Part shown: positions 53,516 to 64,000 of the stretch, piece by piece | Numbering within the stretch: position 1 is the first letter of the stretch | How the letters are laid out: the number at the start of each line of letters is the position of its first letter | Assembly (NCBI GenBank): GCA_951640165.1 | Contig: OX621234.1 | Coordinates: 3,973,001-4,037,000 of the forward strand | Direction of reading: 5' to 3' | Source of the DNA: Pseudoips prasinana | Lineage: Eukaryota > Arthropoda > Insecta > Lepidoptera > Nolidae | DNA: 64,000 nucleotides | Notes under the pieces: model-generated | Told to the model about the DNA's origin: nothing | Databases searched by the model: none | Seen by the model: only the letters and a program-made list of their open reading frames with translations | Program-made: the position numbers and the translations under genes

Positions 53516-53654
53516 TACAGACGCCAGCACATCCAGTTACTCCAATCTGTCAAATTTCTTTTAAAGATTTTCAACTTTATCACAAAAGCATAAGGTTCAC
53601 TTTCAATTGGAGAAATTTGACAGATTGGGGTAACTTGATGTGCTGGCGTCTGTA
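53516..53654. mobile_element. TACAGACGCCAGCACAT MITE, copy 2
   Basis: The 139-bp unit has inverted ends that extend about 40 bp with few mismatches (ACAGACGCCAGCACATC, CAATCTGTCAAATTTCT). TA lies at both ends. It shares its core with 11701-11816. Confidence 0.85.
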
Positions 53655-53825
53655 CATAGTGACCTGCAAATACTTAAATTAAGTTCTATGTTTGGTCCTA
53701 TTAAAAAAGTCTGCTACTGAGTAAAATGTTCTATCTAACAACCACATTTGATATTTTTTGAATTCCGAAGTGGTTGTTCCTCAATATCAACAGGTAACTC
53801 ATTAAATAGGTATACGTCCACACAT

Positions 53826-53965
53826 CACGTAGAATAGAATAGAATAGAATACTCTTTATTGTACACACTCTTGCACGATAAATTCATAGGACACTAATAA
53901 CAAAATCATGTACAATGGGCGGTCTTATCGCATCAAGCGATTTCTTCCAGACTACCTTTGGATGG
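53826..53965. repeat. LINE-tail-like fragment with (GAATA)n
   Basis: TAGAATAGAATAGAATA is followed by CTCTTTATTGTACACACTC and GGGCGGTCTTATCGCATCAA, a reversed LINE 3' end type I associate with Lepidoptera. It is non-coding. Confidence 0.45.
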
Positions 53966-54135
53966 ATAGGAGCTGTAATTACTTTAAAAATAGTAGGTGT
54001 GCAACAAATCAAAAAGTAGATAATCTAAAAACATGAATAAAATATAAACATATACATAAATATATATAGATACACGTAGCTACTTTTCTTGTATAAAGTT
54101 GTCCTAGGAATGACTGGAAAAACTATTCTGTTAGG

Positions 54136-54543
54136 TTATTAAGTTTAACGCGAGTAAAACCGCGGGGCACAGCTAGTTTAAACTAAAATCAACTATGGCA
54201 CTGTTTGATATGTGTATAGTAAGTACATTATATCCTTTTTATTGAAATCTAGCTGTGCCCCGCGGTTTTACCCGCGTTTAATTTTATAAATGATCATAGC
54301 TCCTCCCCCGTAGCTGATAGCATGACCTCTTAATAATATTTATGCAAAATCTGAAGGAAAACCATGCAGTACTTTTTGAGTTTAGCCCGGACATAGATAC
54401 AGACAAACAGACACACAGACAAACATTCTAAATACTATATTTTTGGCTACGATATCGATAAAAGATCTCGCCCCATGTATCCTTTAAAAAAAAAATTCAA
54501 TGTACAGTTTTGACTTTCCTACGATTTTATTATATGTATAGAT
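54136..54543. repeat. Family A head (minus) and full copy (plus)
   Basis: A reversed 43-bp head at 54136-54178 (GTAAAACCGCGGGGCACAGC) and a plus-strand copy at 54249-54543 with a ~35-bp internal deletion near 54325. Confidence 0.7.
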
Positions 54544-55394
54544 ATTTCTTTTTTCTATTGAATTCGGCACAAAATCACCTTTAAGACAATCATATAGTTA
54601 ATAAATATATTTTCTTGATTAGCGTGTTTTTGCTGATATTACTTCATACTATTTTTGTTAAAACAAGAAAATAACGTTTAGGTAGGACGAAACACTGAAT
54701 GGCAAAAATGATTTAAATTAAATTCTGTGATTGGGCCAAAAAGCCGTAACACTGCACGAGGCATGATTTTTGTTGACCCAAAAAGTGCTTAACGCGCCTA
54801 TAGAAGGTTTCACTTCAATAACATGATTGTGAGAGGTATGTCTCTAATAATATTATCACGTGGCCTCTGTATCGACATGTGAACCTTAGCTAATAGTAAC
54901 AGCTTCACTTTCACCTGAGGTCATCTTATACGATCGCGTATATATATATATATATATATATACATATAGTAGCGGCCCGGTACGTGCTACGCTACGTTTT
55001 TAAGTATTAGTACAAATTGTTTTTCAAGACTTTTTTTTAAATTTTCTCTACGTACAAACCTTCCCTGGACTTCTACGAATAATTCAAGACCAAAATTAGC
55101 CAAATCGGTAACGGCGTTGTAGAGTTATAACATTACAACGAAAAGTGGCATTGATTTTTATATATATAGATACGCGTACACATACTAATATCGGCACTCA
55201 TTCACTCATCTACCGAATGTCAAAAGGTTGCAATGCAATCCAAAATGATATTGATATTTTCAATTGTTCTTTTGTCTATCAAAATATTATTGTAGTATTT
55301 TTGCTGACCTACTGTAGGTAATAGAATATAGAGAATATAATATAGAGATAATATAAAAAATTTACATTTATGTGGATACGTCATATTTTTTTAC
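54544..55394. other. Spacer with one more repeat type
   Basis: (TA)n at 54938-54962 is followed by GTAGCGGCCCGGTACGTGCTACGC and, to about 55175, a block ending TTTTTATATATATAGATAC. It has the look of another short interspersed repeat, seen once here. No gene was recognised. Confidence 0.4.
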
Positions 55395-55650
55395 CCTACC
55401 GTGCAGTGCATGACGTGGCAGCTACTGAGAAACACTGCCAGAAAACTCAGTAGGAATCCTTTTTTTTAAATAAAATATACTTAAGATTAATTATAATCGT
55501 GTGTGTTGACTCAGAACAACTCAATCCCAAGCACTTTTATCACTTAAATAATCAGAAATTTTGTAATATGCCCTGCTACACAATTTGGCTTTAATAATTC
55601 TTTTAAACTTATTCGTAGACAATTCTCTAATATCATTGGGAAGTTTGGTA
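55395..55650 (+). repeat. Family E repeat, second copy
   Basis: It has the same order as 7930-8218 (CCGTGCAGTGCATGACGTGG, AATCCCAAGCACTTTTATCA, CCTGCTACACA). Confidence 0.65.
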
Positions 55651-55891
55651 TAGAATCTTATACATTTGTTATGCATAGTTTTGTTTAAACTTAGAATAAG
55701 TATCTACCCCTTAAGATAAGTTAAGGATTTGTCTAATTTAGCAAGCTGTTCTACATCAGAGTAGGGTATAGACTTAATTTTTTTTTAATCGATGTTATCT
55801 TAACCAATGTAGTTTATATCCAGTTTTGTAGACCAATAAACGGAGAAAGAAATATATACATATGTATATATATAAAGTACGATAGCGTACG

Positions 55892-56340
55892 TGTATCTAT
55901 ACATGTAATAAAATCGTACCAAAGTGAAATCTGTACATTGAATATTTTTTAAAGGATTATATCTACAATCGATGTAGAAGCCAAAAATATAGTTTTTAGA
56001 TTTTGGTCTGTTTGTCTGTATGAATGTCCGGGCTAAACTCAAAAAGTACTGCATGGATTTACTTAAAATTTTGCATAAATATTACTAAGAGGTCGGGTCA
56101 ACATAAATGCTACATATTATCCCCGGGAATGCGGGTATTCTGCTCCGGTGCCCCCCTTTGCCCCGTGTCCCAGATGTTCGGGACACCTACCCAGGTCTCT
56201 GGATTGTTCTCTCCTATTGCCGACTCCTGCCAGTCCGGCACAGCGACTGCACCACAAACAGCTCGCTGTCTTCCCGGAGTCTTGTAGGGGGCTTGCCCAC
56301 GCTGCGACTTCCGGTTCCTCGGTCACCACTGGAGAAGATT
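55892..56340 (-). mobile_element. Family A fragment fused to R1-clade LINE tail
   Basis: A reversed family A piece (55892-56122) runs directly into a reversed R1-type 3' tail (56120-56290; CTGCCAGTCCGGCACAGCGA, GCTGTCTTCCCGGAGT), then a scrap of the 5960-type repeat (GGGGGCTTGCCCACGCTGCG). The open frames over it are not genes. Confidence 0.65.
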
Positions 56341-56395
56341 TCGTATATGTATGCTATCTTGCTAGTTAAATGTAGTTTACCTTGCCAGTTTCCAA

Positions 56396-56590
56396 TAAAA
56401 TAAAATAATAAGTTTTTATTCACGTAGACTTTAAAAAAGCGCTTGTAAATAGTCAGAACATGTTTGTAGTAATACAGTTATTATTTCTAGTTACTTATTA
56501 CAGATATTTAGGTACACGGAATGTTAAAACATTTATACAATTTATTTTATAATGGTAGTGATATTAAGCTTGCTTGTATTAAGTTATTGT
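56396..56590 (+). repeat. Family B repeat
   Basis: TTTTTATTCACGTAGACTTT to TTAAGTTATTGTCAATTG, with its 3' part shortened. Confidence 0.7.
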
Positions 56591-56929
56591 CAATTGTGCT
56601 GAAATTGAGGATCTATATGTAAATTGGATGACAATGCCATATCTATTGTTATGAGATGGAATTGATCTTATGATGGAGCCGGTAGATTTCGCAACCTAAT
56701 CGAATTAGGGCTTGTTTGATTCGTGTCGTTAAGGTCAAGGTGTCTGTTTGTAGAGATAAGCTAAAGGATAACACCGTTGAGCTTGAGGGTTGCCAGCCCC
56801 GATCTTAAGCCCAAGGCCCCCACCACTGTATTTAATTATAAATATTTATATTAAAGATATTCACAACGTTATTTTATTGTATTCATTTTAATTTAAATTA
56901 TATAACCTAAGGGAGGTAGGGCACAGCGT
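56591..56929. other. Unassigned spacer
   Basis: No gene was seen. 56760-56820 (TTGCCAGCCCCGATCTTAAG) could be part of an old LINE 3' region. Confidence 0.3.
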
Positions 56930-57180
56930 TAATTCGCTCAAAGAGCAGCCCGACTGGAGAAGTACCTCCACTTTAATAATAACATTAATAACTTAATGTT
57001 GTGTTTCTGCGTGTGAGTAAGGTCGCCAGAGCTCATCGGGGTGGGGAAATGGGTCAGCATCACTTGTTTGCTGACTCTTAAAGGCCGGCAACGCAGCCGC
57101 GACTCCTCTGGTGTTGCAAGTGTCCATGAGCGGCGGTGAACACTTACCATCAGGTGAACTACTTGCTCGTATGTCTTTTT
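56930..57180 (-). repeat. Interspersed repeat (GTCACCTGATGGTAAGTG family)
   Basis: The reverse complement of the 23010-23220 order: AAGGCCGGCAACGCAGCCGC, then CACTTACCATCAGGTGAAC. Confidence 0.65.
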
Positions 57181-57263
57181 TTTTGTTTATTTTTCACTTG
57201 CTGTTTGAATTTATGTGCAAGATATACTGAAAAAGTGCAAAGAAAAACATAAAATCAAAATTT

Positions 57264-57548
57264 AAAAATGCCAAGTGCGAGTCGGACTCGCGCACGAAGG
57301 GTTCCGTACCATTATCTATAAAAACGAGCAAAAAAATAACACGTTTGTTGTATGGGCCCTTAAATATTTATTTTATTTTGTTTTTTAGTATTTGTTGTTA
57401 TAGTGGCAGCAGAAATACATCATCTGTGAAAATTTCAACTGTCTTACTATCACGGTTAATGAGATACAGCCTGGTGACAGACGGACAGTTAGACAGCGAA
57501 GTCTTACTAATAAGGTCCCGTTTTACCTTTTGGGTACGGAATCCTAAA
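57264..57548 (-). repeat. GGGTTCCGT-family repeat
   Basis: Reversed copy, CAAGTGCGAGTCGGACTCGC ... AAGGTCCCGTTTTACC, followed at once by a family B head (57548-57615). Confidence 0.75.
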
Positions 57549-57614
57549 AAGGTTTTGATTCACGTAGACTTTAAAAAAGTGCTTGTAACAATGAACATGT
57601 TTGTAGTAATATGT

Positions 57615-58486
57615 TTTTTTTTCTTTTTTTTATACGGGACTAGTCCCTCCCTCTTACCCACCACTGCAACTCCTGTAAGCCAGGATCAACAGTGGCACAC
57701 AATGAAATGACACTGAGCGGTGAAGCTCAGGCATGTCCCGGGGAATCGCTTTAACTGTCTTGGATCCCGCAACGAATTTAATCAGAAACAGAAAAAAGGA
57801 GGAGTTAGAAAATTAATAGTTCCACTTCCCTCCAGAGCAAAGCGGGAAACAGAATGATGTAAAGAGGCTTCAGCCTCATAAAATGAGAGATTTGCAACTA
57901 GAGAAGCCAGCTGCAAGAGCACCGAGGATCAATTTAAGGGTCCTAAGTGAGCTGTTATATTTGATTCCAATAGTAGGTATGGCAAAAGCGCTTAAACGCA
58001 CGGAAGTTGTTCCTTGTTGCTACAAGATCCGTATAATAAACTACTCCAGATATTGGTTGTAAGCTGTTTAACATAATATCACGCTGATTTTGCCAGAGAT
58101 CACACTCCCACAGGATGTGGTGAGCAGTTTGTTCATATTCGTTACTGGAAGTTGAGCACAGACAGATTGGTGAAGATACTGATTTGAAACTATACAATTT
58201 ACTTTTAAAATTGCCGTGTCCGGTAAGAAATTGTGCAACACAATGGTCTATGATTAGCCAAGTTTTATTTAACCGTTCGCGTACGTCCGGAAAGAACTGG
58301 TGCAGATGGCGACCCTTGGTTGAGGTATTCCATCTACATTGCCATTCATTTAGTAGTTCGTTATTTAAGTCAGCAATTGGCATAAATAGCCTGGTTATTT
58401 TCGTACGGTCGCGTAATGATAAGAAATCATTTTCTAAATTATCGCGCGAGAATAATACGTCATATGGTAGTAATATGGTTAACTAA
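57615..58486 (-). pseudogene. LINE ORF2 C-terminal fragment with 3' region and A-tail
   Basis: On the minus strand a frame open from 58486 to the stop at 57955 reads SLRDRTKITRLF, NEWQCRWNTSTKGRHLHQFF, LTGHGNF, then CLCSTSSNEYEQTAHHILWE, a Cys/His motif (C-x-C ... H-H ... E-C) of R1/I-group LINEs. About 330 bp of 3' untranslated region and an A-rich tail (57616-57632, T-run on the plus strand) follow. It is 5' truncated and inserted into a family B copy. Confidence 0.75.
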
Positions 58487-58547
58487 ACATCATTATATCT
58501 AGGCACATATAGATTGTTGTGTGGTGGCGGCAGCTAAAAGAATATCA

Positions 58548-58732
58548 TCACCCCATCGCATCCCGTGGGCTAGCAGAAGTAGACCCGACGCAATATCTAC
58601 CAGAGGACGGGCAGCAACTTCTTTCTTAGTACAATGACCGTAGTGTGAATGCTGCCCGTTCTCTTGTATAAATTCCCTCGGGTAGACTTTTACGCCCCCA
58701 GGGTATGAGATGGGGTGGAGATATGTTTCTGA
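58548..58732. repeat. Imperfect palindromic repeat (family F)
   Basis: CATCACCCCATCGCATCCCG at the left and CGGGCAGCA return reversed as TGCTGCCCG and GGTATGAGATGGGGTGG at the right. A relative is at 35085-35260. Confidence 0.65.
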
Positions 58733-58868
58733 TTCATGGATGTTTTATATGTATTTAAGTATTTATCTATCTATATAAGTATGTATATCGTCGCCTGGTA
58801 CCCATAGTACAAGCTTTGCTTAGTTTGGGGCTAGGATGATCTGTGTGACATTGTCCCGAGATATTTTT
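58725..58868 (+). mobile_element. SINE family 3 tail
   Basis: CTGATTCATGGATGTTTTAT to GATCTGTGTGACATTGTCCC; headless. Confidence 0.75.
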
Positions 58869-58973
58869 ATTATTATATTCTTCATTGGCCGTCAACCACA
58901 CAGCTAAAAACCGGTGATACGGGACTTTAATTGCCAAGATCTGGGGATAGCTTTAAAACAATACTACATTTTC

Positions 58974-59300
58974 CTCTTTGGTTTAGGGGTAGCGTGTTCA
59001 ACCGCAGAAACGGAGGCCCTGGGTTCAAATCCCGAGTCGGGCCAAAAAGTGATTTTGAGATTTTTCCGTAAAAAAATTTTTTTCAGTATCAGCCCGAAGT
59101 GCCTCGGAGAGCACGTAAAGCCGTCGTTCCTGAACATTACCTCTTTCCGGTCGTGTCGCTAGTCGTCCCAACGGATCATAAGAGTGATGGAATAGAAAGT
59201 GCCCCTATGTTTGCGCACACACTTGTGCACTATAATATGTCCTGCGCAATTGGCTAATCTCAATTGAGAATGGCCGTCGTGGCCGAAATTCGGCTATCAA
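58974..59300 (+). mobile_element. SINE family 1, near full length
   Basis: Box A GGTTTAGGGGTAGCGTG, box B GGGTTCAAATCCCGAGTCGG and tail GGCCGTCGTGGCCGAAATTC are present, with a small gap after CAGCCCGAAGTGCC. Confidence 0.85.
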
Positions 59301-59352
59301 TCATCATCATCATCACATTTGGTATTACTCAGCTTGTAAGCTCTTCTTGAAG

Positions 59353-60065
59353 GACGCGCCTGTTGGCGTGGTTGGCAAATGCTTGCTTTTCATGCCGTAG
59401 GTCGTGGGTTCAATTCTCACCCAGGGGCACTACCGGCTAAGTCACCGAACATCGATTTCTTAAATGGCGTTCAAATAAATAATGGTTCAAAATGACTTAA
59501 TCAATCGTTAAATCGGCTTCAACGTTGACAATCGATTCTGGACCATTTATGGCGTCACATGTGCTCATGGAAGCTGATTTAACGATTGATTAAGTCATTG
59601 ATATGAAACATCTATAGCCGCACGTAAAACAGATTTCTGGCGTGGCGACGCATGCCGTGACACATGCGCAATCGACTTTTTATTTTATCATTATGACATA
59701 TTTAGTTCCTATCACAATATGTTCTTTTCTGCATATTACTTTTACAAAATAATGTCGATGTTTCACATCTGCCAGGCGTCCCGTGACGGCTCACATTTTT
59801 TTTAAACCTTTATTTATTTGAACTCCATTCACGAAAATGATGTTCGGCGACTTAGCCGGTTGAGCCCCAGGACAGATATTTGTGTGCATGAACATATCTG
59901 TTTGTCCTGTGTCTTCGTGTAATTATATATAAAAGTATGTATTTACAAAAGGAATGTACTATATAGTATGTGGTAGGTATCTCAGTAATCTGGTTTCCAT
60001 AGTACACGCTTTGCTTTTGGGATCAGATGGCCGTGTGTAAATGATGTCCCATGATATTATTTAAG
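59353..60065 (+). mobile_element. SINE family 2 interrupted by a MITE
   Basis: The SINE head (59353-59427: GCGTGGTTGGCAAATGCTTG, GGGTTCAATTCTCACC) and body (59868-60065) are separated by a CAGGGGC-type MITE (59424-59870). CCAGG occurs at both borders and once in uninterrupted SINEs, so it is read as a 5-bp target duplication. Confidence 0.85.
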
Positions 60066-60336
60066 TAGTTTACGCACGGTAAAACTCTCAAGTATCGTTA
60101 TGCTAGTTTCCTATTGACTGAAGATTAAACCCATCATTTTAGGTAATTAAATCAAAGCATGGAGACACCCTATGATCACTCCACTTACGGCATCTGTAAT
60201 GCACTGGCCTCTTGCGGTCACTTTGTCCCTTTGATCGTTAATGGGTCTGGAAGTAACCGCAACGAGCGTCGTCTGTTTCCTCGAATATTCGCCTTTTGAA
60301 CTGCTATTAATATAATATTACATCCGCGTACATTAT

Positions 60337-60895
60337 TCACTCATGGTCATCTGATCCCAAACGGCAAACTAAGCAGAGTTTCTGCTATGGGATCAGATGA
60401 CCGTGTGTGAATAATGTCCCAGGATATATTATTTACTAAAGTAAAGTAGTATATGTAGGTATCTCAGTAATCTGGTTTCCATAGTACAAGCTTTGCTTTT
60501 AGGATCAGATGGCCGTGTGTGAATAATGCACCAGGACATAATATTTACTAAAGTAAAATAGTATATGCAGGTATCTCAGTAATCTGGTTTCCATAGTACA
60601 AGCTTTGCTTTTAGGATCAGATGGCCGTGTGTGAATAATGCACCAGGACATAATATTTACTAAAGTAAAATAGTATATGCAGGTATATCAGTTATTTGGT
60701 TTCCAAAGTACAAGCTGTGCTTAGTAAGGGATCAGATGGCCGTGTGTGAATAATGCACCAGGATATATTATTATTTACTAAAGTAAAATAGTATATGTAG
60801 GTATCTCAGTAATCTGGTTTCCATAGTACAAGCTCTGCTTAGTAAGGGATCAGATGACCGTGTGTGAATAATGTCCTAAGATATTATTATAATTT
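60337..60895 (+). repeat. SINE 2 tail amplified as a ~112-bp tandem array
   Basis: GGTATCTCAGTAATCTGGTT-type units recur at about 60459, 60571, 60683 and 60801 (spacing 112, 112, 118). An inverted tail piece at 60337-60390 precedes the array and forms a hairpin with the first unit. Neighbouring units share private changes (TTTTAGGATCAG, AATGCACCAGG). Confidence 0.9.
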
Positions 60896-61220
60896 ACACC
60901 CTGGTGATTGTATTTATGTGATTAATTATATCAAATTTCGCAAAGCCGTTCTCCAGTTAATATATTACCATAAGCCACAATCTCAGTATCGAAAAACCGG
61001 AATTCCCACATAACTGTACATTATAATATTAGTATTGCGCATACCCATATATAATAATCCAAATCGATTCACAATGACTTTCACTGCGCCTGCGCCGCGG
61101 TGAGATACCGACATCGGAGTTATATAATCGTAAATATAATTGTTATGTTGTGTTGACCTGTAACCCTCTTAGATTAGAAATAGAATTAGGTACTATAACA
61201 AACTAATGCTACTTTCGTAC

Positions 61221-61550
61221 GCTTTGGTCTAGCGGTTAGCGCGCAATTAAACTTAAACATAATCTCTTGACAATAACTTGATACGAGCTAGCTAAATATC
61301 ATTGCTGTTATAAAATAAATTTTATAAATGTTTTAAATACAATCAATACAATGTGTACCTAAATATCTATGTTACTAGAAATAATAATGTATACAACTAT
61401 AATACTACAAACATGTTCTGACTATTTACAAGCGCTTTTTTAAAGTCTACGTGAATAAAAACCTTTTTTATTTTATTTATTTATTTCAACCGCATATTGA
61501 GGTCCTGGGTTCAAATACCGGGACGGATCAAAAAGTGTTATTTTTCAAAA
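61221..61550 (+). mobile_element. SINE family 1 split by family B
   Basis: Box A (TGGTCTAGCGGTTAGCGC) ends at 61245, and the SINE resumes at 61488 with TTCAACCGCATATTGAGGTC and box B. The insert 61246-61487 is a reversed family B copy. Confidence 0.85.
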
Positions 61551-61633
61551 TAATGCCGGCATTAGAATATTATTCCATGTGTCTTCCCTCCCTGGTACTT
61601 TATAAACATGGTCTTACTACTTACTTACTTATC

Positions 61634-61862
61634 GTATGAGCAGTGGTTACCCTGGTGTCAGAGTTGTTCAAGCCGCCTAGTATGCCTCTGACATGGCTTA
61701 ACGACTGTTGCCTAATGGCTACAACCGGGACCAACAGCTTAACGTGCCCTCCGAAGCACGGACATACTCGAGATTAAGCCACTTTGGCGGTCACCCATCT
61801 ATAGACTGACCGCGATCCTAGTTGCTTAACCTCGCCAATCACGGACCGGTGAGAGCATCTGG
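61634..61862 (+). repeat. Family D repeat
   Basis: It has the same order as 42839-43068 (GCAGTGGTTACCCTGGTGTC, GTGCCCTCCGAAGCACGGAC, TAGTTGCTTAACCTCGCC). Confidence 0.7.
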
Positions 61863-61929
61863 CTATGAGCGCCTCACAAACATAATTGACGGACACAACG
61901 ACAGAACAGCTGTTTATGGTTCACACAAA

Positions 61930-62340
61930 TGGTCTCCCCGAACGACCCAGGGTTACCCACTACGGCAGCCGGCTGGCTTTTCCCCGACTGGGCGCCGCCC
62001 CTGGGCCCACTGGTGTTTGGAGGAAGGGAACTCCACTCGTCTTGTATAAGCGGTCCCGGGATGACGTAACCTGCAGTAGCTCAGGTTGCCTAAACGCGCT
62101 CTTGCGTGCTGGGGAGGGGGGAAGGCATTCGGGCCCCTCCCCTCCCCACACCCCGTACAGCGGGGGTACTGGGAAGATCGTTCACGAGTACCCAGAGCCC
62201 CCGCTACAAGCACAGTGAGGCTGGCTACCGTGGTGGTTTTAGTGGGACAAGCCCTACACGACGTGCTATTTTAGTATTTCCTACTCGTAAAAAAAAAGTT
62301 TCACCCTCTAAAACCACCACGGCAGCCTAGCCTCTAGAGG
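61930..62340 (+). repeat. GC-rich interspersed repeat (family G)
   Basis: GGGCGCCGCCCCTGGGCCCA, GTTTGGAGGAAGGGAACTCC and TCAGGTTGCCTAAACGCGCT also occur at 63350-63470 and 63729-63800. Open frames exist on both strands because of the GC content, but none resembles a known protein. It is possibly LINE 5' or 3' untranslated sequence. Confidence 0.55.
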
Positions 62341-62515
62341 CTCTAGAGACACCGGGAACTCGAAACAATTTGAATCCAGAACCATCATCATTGCACTTAT
62401 GCATCTAACAAGGCTCCTCTTGGGGCGAGAAGGTTGAAGATTGTTCCCTCTTGTTGCACATCCCCAAGTAGCCTCTTCTTAGGGCCACCTCCTTACCATG
62501 AACTCGACTTTTGAT

Positions 62516-62695
62516 AGCCCAGCGGTTTTACCAGCGTTAAACTTTATAAATTATAGCCTATGCGTTAATCCAGGGTGTCAGCTAACTCCATACCAAATTT
62601 TATTAAATCGGCTCCAGCCGTTTAGACGTGAAGAAGTAATTAACATCCACACTCCCACACTCAAAAACTTTCGCCTCTATAATATTAGTGTGATG
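62516..62695 (+). repeat. Family C repeat, full length
   Basis: GCGGTTTTACCAGCGTTAAA to TCTATAATATTAGTGTGATG, the best copy in the window. Confidence 0.8.
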
Positions 62696-62743
62696 TATTG
62701 TGACAGTTAGGTTAATGACTCTTGAATGCCTACAATTAAATAA

Positions 62744-63016
62744 ATAAAATAAAAAAGGTTTTTATTCACGTAGACTTAAAAAAAGCGCTTGTAAATAGTC
62801 AGAACATGTTTGTAGTAATATAGTTGTATACATTATTATTTCTAGTAACATAGATATTTAGGTACACATTGTATGAAAACATTTATAAAATTTATTTTAT
62901 TATAGCATTAATATTTAGCTAGCTCGTATCAAGTTGTTGTCAAGAGATTATGTTTAATTATCTAGTTTAAGTCTAATATTTTTACTACATATTGTCAATG
63001 GTTCTGTCTATATTAA
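62744..63016 (+). repeat. Family B repeat, full length
   Basis: AAAAAGGTTTTTATTCACGT to TACATATTGTCAATGGTTC. Confidence 0.8.
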
Positions 63017-63116
63017 GGTATTATTATTATGACGGACCTTGTGTTAATAACTTCGGTTAATAATAATTGGGATTGCCTGCTTAACATGGCTTGGAGTTGC
63101 TCAGAAAATAAGGCTT

Positions 63117-63140
63117 TTTTTTTTTTTTTTTTTTTTTTTT
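63117..63140. repeat. Poly(T) run
   Basis: About 24 T, probably the A-tail of a minus-strand retrotransposed piece extending to the right (TCTTTATTAATAAGG onwards). Confidence 0.7.
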
Positions 63141-63261
63141 AATCTTTATTAATAAGGGGTTTTTATCCACACGGATACGTCAGAAACTAAGCCTTATGGC
63201 AGTACACTTACCCTGAACTAAACGCGCATCATGCAAGGTTCGCGGGAAGCCGCTGAATGAG

Positions 63262-63800
63262 GACAGCACAAGAACCGGCCATTGTGGAGATCCTTGGGGT
63301 AGGCCTTCGTCCACCGGCGGCGCTGCGCTGGGAGCTAATCCCAGCGCGAGAGAGTATGCGGTGCCCGGCTGGGCGCCACCCCTGGGATCACTGGCGTTTG
63401 GAGGAAGGGAATTCCACTCGTCTTGTACCTATAACCGATCTTGTATCCCGGGAAGATTAGATAGAACTATTCAGACAATATGTAGTAAAATATAAATTCA
63501 ATAATTAAACTTAAACATAATCTCCTTGACAATAACTTAATACAAGCTAGCTAAATATCACTACTATTATAAAATAAATTGAATAAATGCTTTAACATTC
63601 CGTGTACCTAAATATCTGTAATAAGTAACTAGAAATAATAACTGTATTACTATAAACATGTTCTGACTATTTACAAGCGCTTTTTTAAAGTCTACGTGAA
63701 TTAAAACCTTTTTTATTTTATTTTATTTAGGTAACCTGCTATACCTCAGGTTGCCTAATCACGACGCTTGAGCGTGCTGGGGAGGGGGGGAGGCCAAAGG
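63262..63800 (+). repeat. Family G repeat split by family B
   Basis: Family G words run to GATCTTGTATCCCGGGAAGA (about 63457) and resume with GGTAACCTGCTATACCTCAG (63729). The insert 63490-63728 is a reversed family B copy. At 61930-62120 the same words are contiguous, giving the empty site. Confidence 0.8.
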
Positions 63801-64000
63801 CCTTTGTCCAGCAGTGGATGTCTTTCGGCTGATATAATAATAATGATGAAAATTCTGGAAGCCGTTGGATACGGGTCGGGCAGAGCCGGCAAATTTGGAG
63901 ATCTTGTAGGAGGAACTTCAGAAAACGTCAGACTATACTTAACATCGCTGATCAGCGAGGAGAAATGATTATGTACGCCTCTCATGTTATTATAGGGTTG

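Noticed and set aside
61886..62330. Overlapping frames of 62-110 residues
   Set aside because: The region is a GC-rich interspersed repeat (family G) with frames on both strands and a second copy at 63262-63800.

Overview
The window looks like a stretch of a moth or butterfly (Lepidoptera) nuclear genome. It is AT-rich and intron-bearing, and it is crowded with short interspersed repeats of types common in Lepidoptera: the GCCCCGCGG...CCGCGTT family, the GGGTTCCGT family and several tRNA-derived SINEs. There are no operons, bacterial genes, rRNA genes or CRISPR arrays. The species assignment is inference; the repeats and gene structures are read from the sequence.

Host gene. Only one convincing host gene was found. 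It is a six-exon, minus-strand gene for a seven-WD40-repeat protein of 328 residues (39607-47246) that closely resembles the centriole protein POC1. All splice sites and phases fit. Its introns hold LINE pieces, SINEs, MITEs and a minisatellite. A 2.3-kb DNA transposon sits about 290 bp upstream of its start codon.

DNA transposons. 14468-19016 is a cluster of young elements: an intact mariner (DD34D, TA duplication) followed by two nearly identical same-strand Tc1-like elements (DD34E), each 1592 bp with an intact 341-aa transposase. A second mariner of the same length at 23235-24516 carries a nonsense codon. 47534-49807 is an intron-containing IS630/Tc1/mariner-type element with 25-bp inverted repeats and a TA duplication. 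Its transposase has unusual D-to-E spacing (81 residues) and is now a pseudogene. Several MITE families have readable target duplications, including a hAT MITE with SPIN/Charlie-like ends.

Composite element. 26225-36217 is about 10 kb bounded by ~765-bp inverted repeats and set inside a minisatellite. Its left repeat is split by a 2.4-kb nested element with CCCARCTAGC ends. Its centre holds a family A repeat and a ~4.8-kb CR1/Jockey-type LINE (FP-like ORF1, endonuclease plus reverse transcriptase ORF2), broken by two frameshifts.

Other features. 37941-39215 is a 35-bp minisatellite (~36 units) bounded by inverted repeats. Tails of R1-clade LINEs occur at 7370, 8232, 10916 and 56120. Many near-perfect palindromes with very short loops are scattered through the window, the largest having 122-bp arms. 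The mobile parts work as copy-and-insert units and do not form a pathway with the host gene.
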